Assembly (NCBI GenBank): GCA_025924815.1
Contig: JAICHQ010000034.1
Coordinates: 1-33,163 of the forward strand
DNA: 33,163 nt
Reading direction: 5' to 3'
From: Nocardioides sp.
Lineage (GTDB): Bacteria; Actinomycetota; Actinomycetes; Propionibacteriales; Nocardioidaceae
Shown one piece after another: positions 7,352-17,092 of the stretch; positions within the stretch are counted from its first letter, which is position 1, and each line of letters starts with the position of its first letter. Made by a program: the position numbers and the translations under genes. The notes under the pieces were generated by a model, which was not told where the DNA came from, made no database searches, and was given only the letters and a program-made list of their open reading frames with translations.

Positions 7352-10102
7352 ATGTTGCACGGGCGGGGGCGTGAGGAGGCGCGCATCGGCGCGCTGCTGA
7401 CCGCTGCCGCGCAGGGACAGGGGGGAGCGCTCGTGGTGGCCGGCGACCCGGGCGCGGGCAAGTCGGCCCTGCTCGCGCAGTCCGCGTCGGTCGCCGAGGC
7501 GGAGCACGGCATGACGGTGCTCCGGACCCAGGGGATCGAGTCGGAGGCACCGCTGGCGTTCGCGGCCCTGCACCGCCTGCTGCGACCGTTGAGGTCGCGG
7601 GTCGGCGAGCTGGCGGCGCCGCAGGCTCAGGCGTTGCGGGTGGCGTTCGGCGAGGAGTCCGGTGACACCGACCGGTTCCTGGTCTTCCTCGCCGCGCTCG
7701 GCCTGCTGACCGAAGCCGCGCAGGACGGACCCGTGCTGGCCATGGTCGACGATGCGCACTGGCTCGACGACGCGTCGGCCGCAGCCTTGCTCTTCGTGGC
7801 GCGTCGGCTCGAGGTCGAGCCGGTGGCGACGCTGTTCGGCGCCCGCGAGGGCGAGGCGCGCACGTTCGAGGCCGGCGACCTGCCGACGATGCGGCTGGCG
7901 GGACTCGACCTGACGGCCGTGACCGAGCTGCTCAGCGCCCGGACCGGGACGCCGGTCAGTGCCGAGGTCGGGGCCGAGCTGTTGGCGAGCACGGGCGGCA
8001 ACCCGCTGGCCCTCACCGAGCTTCCCCAGCTGCTGGCTCCCGACCAGCTGACCGGCCGGGCGGCGTTGCCTCACCGGCTGCCGGTGACCGACGCCGTCGA
8101 GCGCGCGTTCCTCGACCGCGGACGCCGGCTGTCCGGCGGGGCCCAGCGGCTGCTGCTGGTGGCTGCGGCCGACGACTCGACGAGCGTCGTGGTCGTCACC
8201 GCGGCTGCGGCGTCGCTCGGCGCCGGGCGCGAGGCCCTCGTCGAGGCGGAGGCATCCGGACTGGTACGGGTCGAGGGGCAGGGGCTGGTGATGCGCCACC
8301 CGCTCGTCCGGTCGGCCGTGTACGCCGCCGCGAGCCGGGTCGAGCGGCAGGCCGCCCATGCCGCCCTCGCGCAGGTGCTGACGAGCCCCGAGGACACCGA
8401 TCGCCGCGCCTGGCATCTCGCAGCGTCGGTCGACGAGCCCGACCAGACCATCGTCGCGGCTCTCGACGAGGCCGCCGCCCGGGCCGAGCAGCGGGGCGGG
8501 CACGAGGCCGCCTCGGCGGCGTACCAGCGCGCGGCCGAGCTCAGCGGCGACCCCGAGGCGACAGCACAACGCCTGTTCGCGGCGGGGCGTACGGCGTGGG
8601 TCTCGGCGCATCCCGACCGTGCCCTCGACCTGGTCGACCGTGCTGTCCGGGCGACCGAGGACCCTCTTCTGCGAGCGGACGCCTGGCGGCTCCGAGGCCG
8701 GATCGAGTGGAACACTGGCTCGGTGTCGCTGGCCCACCGGATGCTGCTCGAGGCGGCCGCCGCCGTGGCTCCGCACGACCCGGTGCGGGCTCGGGAGATC
8801 GGGGCCGAGGCGGTGGCGATCTCCGCCTGGGGCGGCGACTCCGGGGTCGGCATCGACGCGCTTTCCGTGGCTCCGCCGCCCCCCGGGACGGCCTCGCCCC
8901 GGGAGCGTTGCTACGCCCAGATGCTGCTCGGGCTCACCCACGTCGTGGCCGCCGAGTGGGACCTGGCGGTCGGCAGCTTCGGTCGGGCATTCACCATCCA
9001 CGACGAGGTCCCGGGCGACTACGAGCTCCTGCCCAACCTCAGCATCGCGGCGTTCCACGTCGGCGACTACGCGCGGTCGGAGGCCTTCTTGGACCGACTG
9101 CTCACCGACGCACGCAGCTCAGGGGCGGTCGTGATGGCGCTGTACGCCGTGACCCGCCTCCCGGTGGTCGACCTCGCGGCCGGGAGGTGGGCCGACGCGG
9201 CCGCACACGCCAGCGAGGCCTTCACGCTCGCCCAGGAGACCGGGCACGGGGTCCTGGTCGACGCGCCGCGGGCGTTCCTGCTGCTCCTGGCGGCCCTGCG
9301 CGGCGAGGACGCCTTCGACGAGCTCGCCCCGCGGCTCGACGCGGCCACCAGCAGCACCGCCACCGGGATCCTCGGGGTGCTCCTGCGCGACGTCGTGCAC
9401 TGGGCGTCCGGAGTGCGGCAGGCCGACCGGCCCGCCTCGGCCTTCCACCAGCTGGCCAAGATGTCGCACGACGTACCGAAGCGGCTCGCCGGGATGGACC
9501 GCATCGAGACCGCGCTGCGCGCCGACCAGCCCGAGGCGGCCCGCCTGTGGATCGAGGACCTCGCCGGCTTCGCCGAGGCCACCGGCCAGCCCTGGGCGGC
9601 GGCGATCGCTGAGCACGGCCGGGCCCTGCTCGCCGCTGCCGGTGCGGACCCTGAAGACACCGACCCGGGCGACGCAGAGGCCCACTTCCGCCGGGCACTC
9701 GAGCTCCACGAGGAGGGTCGCCGGCCGTTCGACCGGGCCCGGACCCAGCTCGCCTACGGCGAGTTCCTGCGGCGCTCCCGCCGGCGGGTCGACGCCCGTA
9801 CCTACCTCCGATCGGCGCTGGAGACCTTCGTCGACCTGCGGGCGCAGCCCTGGGCCGACCGGGCGTCCCAGGAGCTGCGGGCCTCCGGAGAGACCGTCCG
9901 CAAGCGCGACGAGCCGGGCGACGCCACGCTGACCCCGCAGGAGCGGCAGGTCGCCCAGCTGGTCACCCAGGGCCTGTCCAACAAGGATGTCGCCGCGCAG
10001 CTGTTCCTCAGCCCGCGCACCGTCGACTTCCACCTGCGCAACGTGTTCGCCAAGACCGGTGTCGCCTCCCGCGGCGAGCTCGCCCGGACGGCCCTCGCCT
10101 GA
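7352..10102 (+). CDS. LuxR-family STAND ATPase regulator (LAL type)
   Basis: The 916-residue protein has a P-loop near residues 31-38 (GDPGAGKS) and a Walker B strand near 128-134 (VLAMVDDAHWLD). A long helical-repeat middle follows, then a LuxR-type helix-turn-helix at the end (about 858-916: LTPQERQVAQLVTQGLSNKD, then SPRTVDFHLRNVFAKTG). This matches the large ATP-binding LuxR regulators (MalT/LAL class), which switch between ADP and ATP states in response to a ligand and activate transcription. The length is normal for the class. The ligand cannot be read from sequence. The divergent lipoprotein gene at 7181 shares the 170-base upstream region and is the nearest candidate target. Confidence 0.9.
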   Translation: MLHGRGREEARIGALLTAAAQGQGGALVVAGDPGAGKSALLAQSASVAEAEHGMTVLRTQGIESEAPLAFAALHRLLRPLRSRVGELAAPQAQALRVAFGEESGDTDRFLVFLAALGLLTEAAQDGPVLAMVDDAHWLDDASAAALLFVARRLEVEPVATLFGAREGEARTFEAGDLPTMRLAGLDLTAVTELLSARTGTPVSAEVGAELLASTGGNPLALTELPQLLAPDQLTGRAALPHRLPVTDAVERAFLDRGRRLSGGAQRLLLVAAADDSTSVVVVTAAAASLGAGREALVEAEASGLVRVEGQGLVMRHPLVRSAVYAAASRVERQAAHAALAQVLTSPEDTDRRAWHLAASVDEPDQTIVAALDEAAARAEQRGGHEAASAAYQRAAELSGDPEATAQRLFAAGRTAWVSAHPDRALDLVDRAVRATEDPLLRADAWRLRGRIEWNTGSVSLAHRMLLEAAAAVAPHDPVRAREIGAEAVAISAWGGDSGVGIDALSVAPPPPGTASPRERCYAQMLLGLTHVVAAEWDLAVGSFGRAFTIHDEVPGDYELLPNLSIAAFHVGDYARSEAFLDRLLTDARSSGAVVMALYAVTRLPVVDLAAGRWADAAAHASEAFTLAQETGHGVLVDAPRAFLLLLAALRGEDAFDELAPRLDAATSSTATGILGVLLRDVVHWASGVRQADRPASAFHQLAKMSHDVPKRLAGMDRIETALRADQPEAARLWIEDLAGFAEATGQPWAAAIAEHGRALLAAAGADPEDTDPGDAEAHFRRALELHEEGRRPFDRARTQLAYGEFLRRSRRRVDARTYLRSALETFVDLRAQPWADRASQELRASGETVRKRDEPGDATLTPQERQVAQLVTQGLSNKDVAAQLFLSPRTVDFHLRNVFAKTGVASRGELARTALA

Positions 10103-10126
10103 CCCAGGGCGCCCGCCACCCCGGAT

Positions 10127-10194
10127 CCTCTCGCCGGCCCCTCTCGCCGGCCCCTCTCACTGGGCCCCTCTCACTGGGCCCCTCTCACTGGGCC
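10127..10194. repeat. 13-14 bp tandem repeat spanning the copA stop codon
   Basis: Five units begin with CCTCTC at 10127, 10140, 10153, 10167 and 10181. The first two read CCTCTCGCCGGCC; the last three read CCTCTCACTGGGCC. The last unit contains the stop codon of the leftward copA gene (TCA at 10185-10187). The repeats fill the gap between two convergent genes. Confidence 0.8.
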
Positions 10195-13100
10195 CGCACC
10201 GTGGTCGCGTGCACGACGTACGGCGCGGTCACCACGGTGCCGTCGGCGAGCTCGAACTGCGCCCACAGGCGGTAGGCGCCGGGTCGGTCGAACCGCACGT
10301 GCAGGTCGAGCTCCGGCCCGAACGTCGTGCCCGGCAGCGCCGGCACCGGCCGGCCGCGGTCGTCGAACGTCTCGGCGTGCCGGTGGGCGAACGTGGACCC
10401 GTCGGCGCGCATCACCACGACGTGACCGGCGGCACCCAGGTAGGGCTGGAGGTCCTCGACGGGAGCCCCGGAGTCGTGGGTGAGCGTCAGCGTGAAGTCG
10501 CTCTCGCCGCCGACCTGGGCGTCGCCGGTGAGGGCGATCCGGATGCCGTGGCCGGCGTACTCGCGTACATCCGTGGCCGGCACATGGGAGGCGGGCACGT
10601 CGGTGGAGCCCGCTCGCGGGCCGGTCACGTGCACGACCTGCCGGTCGAGTACGTCGGCCATCTGTCCCTGCTGCCGGAACTCGGTGTGCAGCGTGTACCG
10701 CCCGCCGGTGGGGAACGTCGCGACGACGGCGTACTCGCCCGGGGTCCCGGTGGGCTCGGGATGGAGGTGGGCGAAGGTGCCGAGGTCGGCGCGGGTGACG
10801 ATCAGGTGCATCCACACCTGGTGGGTGCGGGTCAGGTCGTCCACCAGGGCTCCGGTCTCGGCGTCGCGCACCGCCAGCACGATCCGCGTTGGGCGGCCCG
10901 CGTGGATGAATCCGGGCGTGTCGAGGGTGACCTCGAGACCGGCGTCCTCGGTGCTGACCGGTAGGACCTCCGTCTCCTCCATCACGCTCATCGCCGGCCT
11001 CATGGGCATGCCCATGCCCTCCGACCACGCGAGCACGCCGTTCATGCCGCGCTCGGCCTGGTCGGTGCGGCTCAGCCAGGTGAAACCGGTGCCGAGCGCG
11101 AGAGCCACGACGGCGATGCCGACGAGGTAGGCCGACTGGCCGACTCGAGCGCCGAGGGTGCGATGGGTGATCTCGTACGCCGTCTCCGGCGCCCGGAAGC
11201 GGCGCAGCCGCAGGGCGTTGGTGACGACGCTGACCGAGCTCATCGCCATAGCGGCGCTGGCCAGCACCGGATCGAGCAGGAGACCGTCCCACCAGTACAG
11301 CGCGCCGGCGGCAACCGGGATCAGCAGGACGTTGTAGGCGAACGCCCAGGCCAGGCCCTGCTTGATCGTGGTGACGGTACGCCGGGACAGCGCCACCGCG
11401 GAGACGATCCCGCGCAGGCTGCCGCCGACCAGGGTGATGTCGGAGGCGGCGATGGCGACGTCGGTGCCGGTGCCGATCGCGATCCCCAGATCGGCGCGGG
11501 CGAGGGCTGGCGCGTCGTTGATCCCGTCGCCGACCATCGCCACCACATGACCGGCGGACTGCAGCTCGGCGATGCGGTCGGCCTTGTCGGCGGGCAGCAC
11601 CTCGGCGACGACGTGGTCGATGCCGACGGTCCGCGCCACGGTGGCCGCGGTGGCGGCGTTGTCGCCGGTCACCATCCACACCTCGAGCCCGAGGGCGTGC
11701 AGCTGGGCGACCGCGTCGGCGGCGTCGGGCTTGACCGAGTCGGCCACGACCACGAGTCCGGCCAGGTGTCCGTCGACGGCGACGTACATCGGCGTACCGC
11801 CGCGGCGTGCAGCCTCCGCCGCCGCGTCGGCCAGCGGCCCGGCGTCGACACCGACGTCGTGCATCAGGGCGCGGTTGCCGACCGCGACCGTCCGGCCTGC
11901 CGTCCGGGCCGTCCCGATCGTCGCCGTGATGCCGTGGCCGGGGCGGGCGACGAAGTCGCGGGCGGGCTCCAGGGCAAGGCCGCGCTCGCGCGCGGCGGTC
12001 ACGATCGCCTCGCCGACCGGGTGCTCGCTGCCGACCTCGGCAGCGGCCACCAGGGCGAGCAGCCCCTCGACGTCGTGACCCGGGAGGCCGGTGACGTCCT
12101 CGAGCATCGGGCGGCCGACGGTGATGGTGCCGGTCTTGTCGAGCACGACCGCGGTGAGGTGGCGCGCTGTCTCGAGGGCCTGGCCGTCCCCGATCAGGAT
12201 GCCGAGCTCGGCGGCCTTGCCGGTGCCGACCATCACCGCCGTCGGCGTGGCCAGCCCGAGGGCACAGGGACAGGCGATGATCAGGACCGCCACCGTCGTG
12301 CCGATCGCGAGCACCAGCCGGTCGGCGTCCGGCCCGAACATCATCCAGCCGGCGAACGTCGCGATCGCGGCCACGATGACCGCCGGGACGAACCAGGCGG
12401 AGACGCGGTCGGCCAGGCGCTGCATCGGCGCCTGCGAGCCCTGCGCGTCCTCGACGAGACGGACGATCTGGGCCAGGGTGCTGTCGGCGCCGACGGCGGT
12501 GGCGCGGACGACCAGCGTGCCGCTGCGGTTGAGGGTCGCGCCGATGACCGTGTCACTCGGCAGCTTGTCGACGGGCGCGCTCTCGCCGGTGAGCATCGAC
12601 TCGTCGACCGACGACGCGCCTTCGGTCACGACCCCGTCGACGGGCAGGTTCTCGCCGGGACGGACCCGCACGAGGTCGCCGACGACGACCTGGTCGAGCG
12701 GTACGTCGACCTCGGGGCCGCCCGGGCCGTCGCGCAGCACGCGGGCGGACGTCGGCGCGAGCCCGACCAGCGACCTGATCGAGGCGGCGGTGCGCTTCTT
12801 CGCCTTGAGCTCGAGCCAACGGCCCATCAGCACGAGGGCGACCACGATCAGCGCGGTCTCGAAGTAGAGGTGGAGCGGCAGCCCCCACGACTGGGCCTGG
12901 CCCGGCCAGAGGGTGACGAAGGCGCTGTAGCCGTAGGCGACGCCGGTGCCGAGGGCCACGAGCGTGTTCATCGTGGTCGAGCGGTGTCGGGCCGCGGCCC
13001 AGGCCAGCCGGTAGATCTCGGCGCCCGCCCACAGCTGGACGCCGGTGGCGGCCACCAGGATCAGCGGCATCAGCCAGTCCATGGTGTCGAGGTGGAGCGG

Positions 13101-13526
13101 CAGGTACATCACGCCCATCAACGCGAGCCCGGTGGTCAGGGCGACCAGCCAGCGCCGCTTCAGATGGGCGATCTCGACGTCGCGACGGGCGTCGAGCTCG
13201 TCGGCGGGGTCCGCCGGGCGGCCCGACACCCCGGGGCCGGCGTCGCTCGCGGCGGGTCCGGCCACGGCGCGCGGCGACGCGGCGTAGCCCGCCTGGGTGA
13301 CCGCGGCGGTCAGGGCCTCGAGGGTCGCGACGGTCGGGTCGTGGGTGACGGTCGCGGTCTCGTTCGCCAGGTTGACCGAGGCCGCGACCACCCCGTCGAC
13401 GCGCCCGAGCGCCTTCTGGACGCGACCCACGCAGGATGCGCAGGTCATGCCCGTGATGCTCAGGCTGCTGTCGACGCAGGCGCCGTCGGCGACGTCGTAC
13501 GCCGGGGTGCTGGTGGTCGCGGTCAT
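10185..13526 (-). CDS. copA: copper-exporting P1B-ATPase with long C-terminal extension
   Basis: The product has 1113 residues against about 700-780 for usual CopA. In order: one metal-binding HMA domain (GMTCASC, Cys 29 and 32); membrane helices; actuator TGES (313-316); metal-site CPC (419-421); phosphorylation site DKTGT (463-467); SEHP (500-503); GDGIND (666-671); and the last-helix motifs YN (731) and MSS (762). All catalytic motifs are intact, so it should pump Cu(I) outwards. Residues 781-1113 are extra: one more hydrophobic helix (about 799-818), a Met-rich stretch ([10 protein letters not shown]), then two similar domains, each with an F-A-H-X-H motif (FAHLHPE near 918, FAHRHAE near 1047). 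The added helix should place the tail outside the cell. The tail resembles FixH/YtkA-like copper-associated domains. The start at 13526 has AGGAGG upstream. It follows copZ in one operon. Confidence 0.95.
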   Translation of the reverse strand: MTATTSTPAYDVADGACVDSSLSITGMTCASCVGRVQKALGRVDGVVAASVNLANETATVTHDPTVATLEALTAAVTQAGYAASPRAVAGPAASDAGPGVSGRPADPADELDARRDVEIAHLKRRWLVALTTGLALMGVMYLPLHLDTMDWLMPLILVAATGVQLWAGAEIYRLAWAAARHRSTTMNTLVALGTGVAYGYSAFVTLWPGQAQSWGLPLHLYFETALIVVALVLMGRWLELKAKKRTAASIRSLVGLAPTSARVLRDGPGGPEVDVPLDQVVVGDLVRVRPGENLPVDGVVTEGASSVDESMLTGESAPVDKLPSDTVIGATLNRSGTLVVRATAVGADSTLAQIVRLVEDAQGSQAPMQRLADRVSAWFVPAVIVAAIATFAGWMMFGPDADRLVLAIGTTVAVLIIACPCALGLATPTAVMVGTGKAAELGILIGDGQALETARHLTAVVLDKTGTITVGRPMLEDVTGLPGHDVEGLLALVAAAEVGSEHPVGEAIVTAARERGLALEPARDFVARPGHGITATIGTARTAGRTVAVGNRALMHDVGVDAGPLADAAAEAARRGGTPMYVAVDGHLAGLVVVADSVKPDAADAVAQLHALGLEVWMVTGDNAATAATVARTVGIDHVVAEVLPADKADRIAELQSAGHVVAMVGDGINDAPALARADLGIAIGTGTDVAIAASDITLVGGSLRGIVSAVALSRRTVTTIKQGLAWAFAYNVLLIPVAAGALYWWDGLLLDPVLASAAMAMSSVSVVTNALRLRRFRAPETAYEITHRTLGARVGQSAYLVGIAVVALALGTGFTWLSRTDQAERGMNGVLAWSEGMGMPMRPAMSVMEETEVLPVSTEDAGLEVTLDTPGFIHAGRPTRIVLAVRDAETGALVDDLTRTHQVWMHLIVTRADLGTFAHLHPEPTGTPGEYAVVATFPTGGRYTLHTEFRQQGQMADVLDRQVVHVTGPRAGSTDVPASHVPATDVREYAGHGIRIALTGDAQVGGESDFTLTLTHDSGAPVEDLQPYLGAAGHVVVMRADGSTFAHRHAETFDDRGRPVPALPGTTFGPELDLHVRFDRPGAYRLWAQFELADGTVVTAPYVVHATTVRAQ

Positions 13527-13588
13527 CTCGGCCTCCTGGGGTGGTGGGGTGTGGTGATGGGGTGCGGATCGCGCTGAGCGGGGAGGCC

Positions 13589-13798
13589 TCAGGACGCCAG
13601 CTCGTAGCCGGCCTCGTCGACGGCGGCGGCGAGCTCGGCCCGGGGGATCTCGTGGCTGCTGGACACCGTCACCTCGCCGGTGGCGAGGTCGACGTGGACC
13701 GCGGTGACCCCGGCGATCGTGCCGACCTCCTGCTCGACGGCGCGGACGCAGTGGTCGCACGTCATCCCGGTGACGCGGTGGACGCTGGTGGTGGACAT
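13589..13798 (-). CDS. copZ: copper chaperone, HMA domain
   Basis: The 69-residue protein is a single heavy-metal-associated domain with GMTCDHC (Cys 14 and 17) and the usual ferredoxin-like pattern ending in VDEAGYEL. CopZ proteins bind Cu(I) in the cytoplasm and hand it to the ATPase. It lies 62 bases upstream of copA on the same strand, behind a CsoR-type operator, so the pair should be co-transcribed and copper-induced. AAGGAG lies just before the ATG. Confidence 0.93.
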   Translation of the reverse strand: MSTTSVHRVTGMTCDHCVRAVEQEVGTIAGVTAVHVDLATGEVTVSSSHEIPRAELAAAVDEAGYELAS

Positions 13799-13857
13799 GG
13801 TGTGCTCCTTGTTCTGGGTTCGGATTTCTGGGTGGGATGTTCCGGGTTGATCGATTT

Positions 13858-13874
13858 ATACCCCTAGGGGGTAT
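13858..13874 (-). promoter_or_regulatory. CsoR-type copper operator upstream of copZ
   Basis: ATACCCCTAGGGGGTAT is a near-perfect palindrome with the ATACCC/GGGTAT halves and G-rich core typical of CsoR sites. Read leftwards it is followed by TATAAA, a likely -10 for copZ-copA, so a bound repressor would cover the promoter. CsoR leaves DNA when it binds Cu(I). No csoR gene lies in the window. Confidence 0.8.
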
Positions 13875-13897
13875 GATTCCCGGGCAGAATCTACATA

Positions 13898-13918
13898 CCT
13901 GGACGGGGTATGTCCAGG
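13898..13918 (-). terminator. hairpin after the MFS gene
   Basis: CCTGGAC (13898-13904) pairs perfectly with GTCCAGG (13912-13918) around a seven-base loop, starting ten bases past the stop codon of the leftward MFS gene. It has no T tract, as is common in high-GC actinobacteria. Its loop edge also makes CATACC/GGTATG (13894-13912), so a second weak CsoR half-site cannot be excluded. Confidence 0.5.
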
Positions 13919-13927
13919 GCCGGGTCG

Positions 13928-15439
13928 TCAGTGATGCCCGTGCCTGTGCCCGTGCCCGTGCCCGTGGCCCGCAGTCGCGGCGGCCGTGGCCTTCGGCATC
14001 AGGGCGGTCGGCACGAGCAGGGCGACCAGGCCGATGGCGACCGCGAGGTAGGCGTCGGGCGTCCCCGCGACCAGGCCGGCGCGGGTGGTGAGGTCGCCGC
14101 CGACGGCGGTCAGGACCGCCACGCCGAGGGCCGCACCCACCTCGTGGCCGGTCATCATCAGACCGGACGCGAGACCGCTCCGCTCGTGGGGCACGTCGGT
14201 CATCGCGGCGACGGAGATCGCGACGAACATCGGGCCGACCCCGAAGCCGAGCAGGGCGAAGCCGGGCAGGACGTCGGTCACGTACGCCGGGTCTGCGTCG
14301 ACCCCACCGAGGGACATCGCCAGGAACAGCGCGCCTGCGGTGGCGATCACGAGCCCGGCGGCGATCAGCGCCTTCGCGCCCGTGTGGGGCAGCAGGTGGG
14401 AGGCGACGGCTGCGCTGCCGGTGATGAAGGCGGCCAGCGGCAGGAACTGGAGCCCGGTCACGACCGCCGAGGAGCCCATCACCTGCTGGAGGTACAGCGA
14501 GCTGAGGAAGATCGCACCGACGACGGCCCCGGTGACGCCGGCCATCACGACCGATGCCGTCACCAGCGACCTGATCCTCCAGGTGGCCGGCGGCACGATC
14601 GGCGCCGTGGCACGACGCTCGTTGAGCGCGAACGACGTCAGCAGCACCAGGGCGGCCACGGCGGCGACGATGGTCTCGGGTGCCGTCCAGCCGTGGCTGT
14701 CGGTCGACTCGACGGCGTACACGAACGCGAGCAGTCCGGTGACCAGGGTGAAGGCGCCGGGGAGGTCGAGGTCACGCCGCGCGGCGCGGGCGCCGCGGGG
14801 GGCGGGGACGGCGCGCAGCACGCCGACCAGCACGGCGACGCCGATGGGCACGTTGACGAAGAAAACCGCCCGCCAGTCGAAGGCCGTCGTGAGCGCGCCC
14901 CCGAAGAGCACGCCGACGGCGATCCCCAGGCTGGCGACGGTGCCCCAGAGGCCCAGGGCCGTGGCGCGCTGCCGCCCGGCGTACGTCGTCATCACGATCG
15001 ACATCGCGGCGGGAGTGAGCATCGCCGCCCCGGCGCCCTGGGCGCCGCGGGACACGATCAGCATCAGCGCCGAGCCGGCGACGCCGCTCGCGAGCGAGCC
15101 GAGGGTGAACGTCGCCAGGCCGATCAGGAACATCCGGCGGCGGTCGAACAGGTCGGCCAGCCGGCCCCCGAGCAGCAGGAAGCCGCCGCTGAGCAGGACG
15201 TAGGCACTGACCGCCCACTGGTAGTCGCCCGACGACAGCTGCAGGTCGGCGCCGATGCTGGGCAGGGCGACGTTCACGACGCTGACGTCGAGGACCACCA
15301 TCACCTGCGCGGCCAGCATCAGCGCGAGGGTGGTCCAGGGGCGTCGCACCTCGCTCTCGGGCGAGTGCTGGTGGGAACGGGGGGCATGGGGGGAGGGGTG
15401 CGACCCGTGCGGTGCCGGGTCGTGCACGGACGTGGACAT
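13928..15439 (-). CDS. MFS exporter of the DHA2/EmrB-QacA type with His-rich ends
   Basis: The 503-residue protein has about 14 hydrophobic helices and the family's motifs: [14 protein letters not shown] in helix 1, [14 protein letters not shown] (motif A) after helix 2, and [15 protein letters not shown] (motif C region). Members of this proton-driven family export toxic compounds and dyes. Unusually, both ends are His-rich: the N-terminus ([20 protein letters not shown]) and the last residues ([13 protein letters not shown]), which could bind metal ions such as Cu, Ni or Zn. The start at 15439 is set by AGGAGG upstream; a frame to 15556 has no such signal. It sits directly upstream of the copper operon on the same strand but is separated by a hairpin and a CsoR site. 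The substrate is unknown; a link to metals is inference. Confidence 0.88.
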   Translation of the reverse strand: MSTSVHDPAPHGSHPSPHAPRSHQHSPESEVRRPWTTLALMLAAQVMVVLDVSVVNVALPSIGADLQLSSGDYQWAVSAYVLLSGGFLLLGGRLADLFDRRRMFLIGLATFTLGSLASGVAGSALMLIVSRGAQGAGAAMLTPAAMSIVMTTYAGRQRATALGLWGTVASLGIAVGVLFGGALTTAFDWRAVFFVNVPIGVAVLVGVLRAVPAPRGARAARRDLDLPGAFTLVTGLLAFVYAVESTDSHGWTAPETIVAAVAALVLLTSFALNERRATAPIVPPATWRIRSLVTASVVMAGVTGAVVGAIFLSSLYLQQVMGSSAVVTGLQFLPLAAFITGSAAVASHLLPHTGAKALIAAGLVIATAGALFLAMSLGGVDADPAYVTDVLPGFALLGFGVGPMFVAISVAAMTDVPHERSGLASGLMMTGHEVGAALGVAVLTAVGGDLTTRAGLVAGTPDAYLAVAIGLVALLVPTALMPKATAAATAGHGHGHGHRHGHH

Positions 15440-15462
15440 GAGGGCCTCCTGGCTCGGACATC

Positions 15463-15479
15463 GGTCCCACAGCGGGACC
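15463..15479. promoter_or_regulatory. palindrome upstream of the MFS gene
   Basis: GGTCCC (15463-15468) and GGGACC (15474-15479) form a 17-bp palindrome 24 bases before the MFS start codon. It could be a repressor site or a leader hairpin. Confidence 0.3.
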
Positions 15480-15620
15480 CGGTGGTGGGATCCAGGCTCG
15501 CCGGGAGGCGCCCTCGGTCGCGCCGGGAGAATCGCCGGGATCCGGGGATGGGACATGCGTCCGGGGCAGCCTCCGGAGCGGAGTCCCGGCAGGGCTACCG
15601 CGCTGCTGCGGGATTCGATC

Positions 15621-15636
15621 CCGGTGGTTTCACCGG
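15621..15636. promoter_or_regulatory. palindrome between MFS and oxidoreductase genes
   Basis: CCGGTG (15621-15626) and CACCGG (15631-15636) are perfect inverted copies around GTTT, about 75 bases before the oxidoreductase start. It could be an operator or hairpin; no protein partner can be named. Confidence 0.3.
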
Positions 15637-15711
15637 CGCGGTCGCGCGGCCCTCGGCACCAGGCTGGGGCGGTCCTTCCCGACCCGTGAACCCGGCCTCC
15701 AGGAGCACCTC

Positions 15712-16815
15712 ATGTCCATGCTCGAAGCCCACGACCTGCCGACGACCGCCGGCGCTGAGGACGCGCTCGACGTCCTCGTGATCGGCGCCGGCCAGGCCGG
15801 CCTGGCGATCGCCTACCACCTGCGGCGTGCCGCGCTGCGGTTCCTCGTCGTCGATGCCGCGACCGAGCTCGGCGCCGCCTGGCGCGACCGCTGGGACTCG
15901 CTCACCCTGTTCACACCGGCCCGGTACGACGGCCTGCCCGGGAGGCCGTTCCCGGCACCGGCCGACACCTACCCGACCAAGGACCAGGTCGCCGACTACC
16001 TGCAGGCCTACGCCGCGGCGTACGAGCTCCCGGTGCTGCTCGGCACGCGTGTGACCGCGCTGCGCCGAGACGGCGACCGGTTCGTCGCGCAGACCACGCA
16101 GGGCCTGCTCCGGGCCCGCCAGGTCGTGGTCGCCACCGGGCCCTTCCAGGCCCCGGTCGTCCCGGCCGTCGGTGCCGGCCTGGACGGCTCGGTGACCCAG
16201 CTGCACAGCGCGGCCTACCGCAACCCGGGCGAGATCCCCGCCGGCCCCGTGCTGGTCGTCGGCGCCGGCAACACGGGTCGTCAGATCGCCCTCGAGCTCG
16301 CCGCGACCCACGACGTCACCCTCGCCGTCGGCTCTCGGTCGGTGCAGCTCCCGCAGCGCGTCCTCGGCCGCGACCTGTTCCGGTGGCTGACCATGCTCGG
16401 CGTCATCACCAGGACCGGGTCGTCGCCGCTGGCGAGGCGGATGAGGGCTCGCGGCGACCTGGTGATCGGCACCCCCGACAAGAACCTGCTGGCCGCCGGG
16501 GTCGACCTCCGCCCTCGCGTGACCGTCGCCACCGGCGACACCCTCACGTTCGCGGGCCACACGAGCCTCCGGCCGGCCACGGTCATCTGGGCCACCGGCT
16601 TCCGCCTCGACCACTCCTGGATCGAGGTCCCCGGCGTCGTCGTCGACGGGCGCGTGGTGCACGAGCGCGGCCGCACCCGCCTCCCCGGACTGTCGTTCCT
16701 CGGGCTGCCGTGGCAGCACACCCGCGGCTCGGCCCTGCTGGGGTTCGTCCGGGACGACGCCGCCTGGCTGGCCGAGCAGATCCTCGCGGACAGTCGTGGG
16801 GTGGAACAGGCCTGA
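15712..16815 (+). CDS. flavin-containing monooxygenase-like NAD(P)/FAD oxidoreductase
   Basis: The 367-residue protein has two Rossmann dinucleotide motifs: GAGQAG at residues 25-30 (FAD) and GAGNTG at 184-189 (NADPH). Between and after them are ATG-type linkers (VVVATGPFQAPVVP and VIWATGF). A segment around QLHSAAYRNPG corresponds to the FMO-type H-X3-Y region. The segment SLTLFTPARYDGLPG is usual for the bacterial CzcO/ArsO-like branch. The enzyme should use NADPH and FAD to oxygenate or reduce a small substrate that cannot be identified. AGGAG precedes the ATG. It is divergent from the MFS exporter (273 bases apart), and such oxidoreductases often sit near metal-resistance genes, so a shared stress role is possible. 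Confidence 0.85.
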   Translation: MSMLEAHDLPTTAGAEDALDVLVIGAGQAGLAIAYHLRRAALRFLVVDAATELGAAWRDRWDSLTLFTPARYDGLPGRPFPAPADTYPTKDQVADYLQAYAAAYELPVLLGTRVTALRRDGDRFVAQTTQGLLRARQVVVATGPFQAPVVPAVGAGLDGSVTQLHSAAYRNPGEIPAGPVLVVGAGNTGRQIALELAATHDVTLAVGSRSVQLPQRVLGRDLFRWLTMLGVITRTGSSPLARRMRARGDLVIGTPDKNLLAAGVDLRPRVTVATGDTLTFAGHTSLRPATVIWATGFRLDHSWIEVPGVVVDGRVVHERGRTRLPGLSFLGLPWQHTRGSALLGFVRDDAAWLAEQILADSRGVEQA

Positions 16816-16942
16816 GACACCACTCCACCGGGAGCCGGTCGGAGCCATCCGGGGGTGCGGCCACGGCATCCTCGTGACCCGTGGACTCACCCCTGAGGGT
16901 GTCGGCGCCCGGGATGTCGGTGGCGGGGGTTAAAGTGCGCTC

Positions 16943-17069
16943 ACTCTCGGGAACATAGTTTTGCAAAGCAACCATGTTCGTCGAGAGTCTTCCCCCGTCG
17001 GAGGGAAGTGCATCTCACCTTAGGAGACAACTGATTCCCCTAAGCGCGTCCTCTGGAACAAGCCAGGGG
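16943..17069 (+). promoter_or_regulatory. leader with four successive hairpins
   Basis: A possible -10, TAAAGT (16931-16936), lies seven bases before hairpin 1. Hairpin 1 (16943-16988) nests three stems: ACTCTCG/CGAGAGT, GAACAT/ATGTTC and TTGC/GCAA. Hairpin 2 pairs CTTCCC (16989-16994) with GGGAAG (17003-17008). Hairpin 3 pairs CTTAGG (17019-17024) with CCTAAG (17039-17044). Hairpin 4 pairs CCTCTGG (17050-17056) with CCAGGGG (17063-17069), with one G-U pair. The coding region begins 23 bases later. This is more structure than a plain leader needs; it matches no riboswitch class I recognise. Confidence 0.5.
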
Positions 17070-17092
17070 AGAACAGAAAGAGAACCCAACGA

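Noticed and set aside
11163..13577. Long open frame (about 800 codons) opposite copA
   Set aside because: It mirrors the G/C codon pattern of copA, is His/Asp/Gly/Arg-rich without domains, and has no start signals. The copA frame has all catalytic motifs.
13894..13912. Second CsoR operator CATACC/GGTATG
   Set aside because: Spacing and core do not fit the consensus, and the bases fall within a perfect hairpin just after the MFS stop, better read as a terminator.
16827..16839. Terminator ACCGG/CCGGT after the oxidoreductase gene
   Set aside because: Only five pairs and a three-base loop; likely chance.
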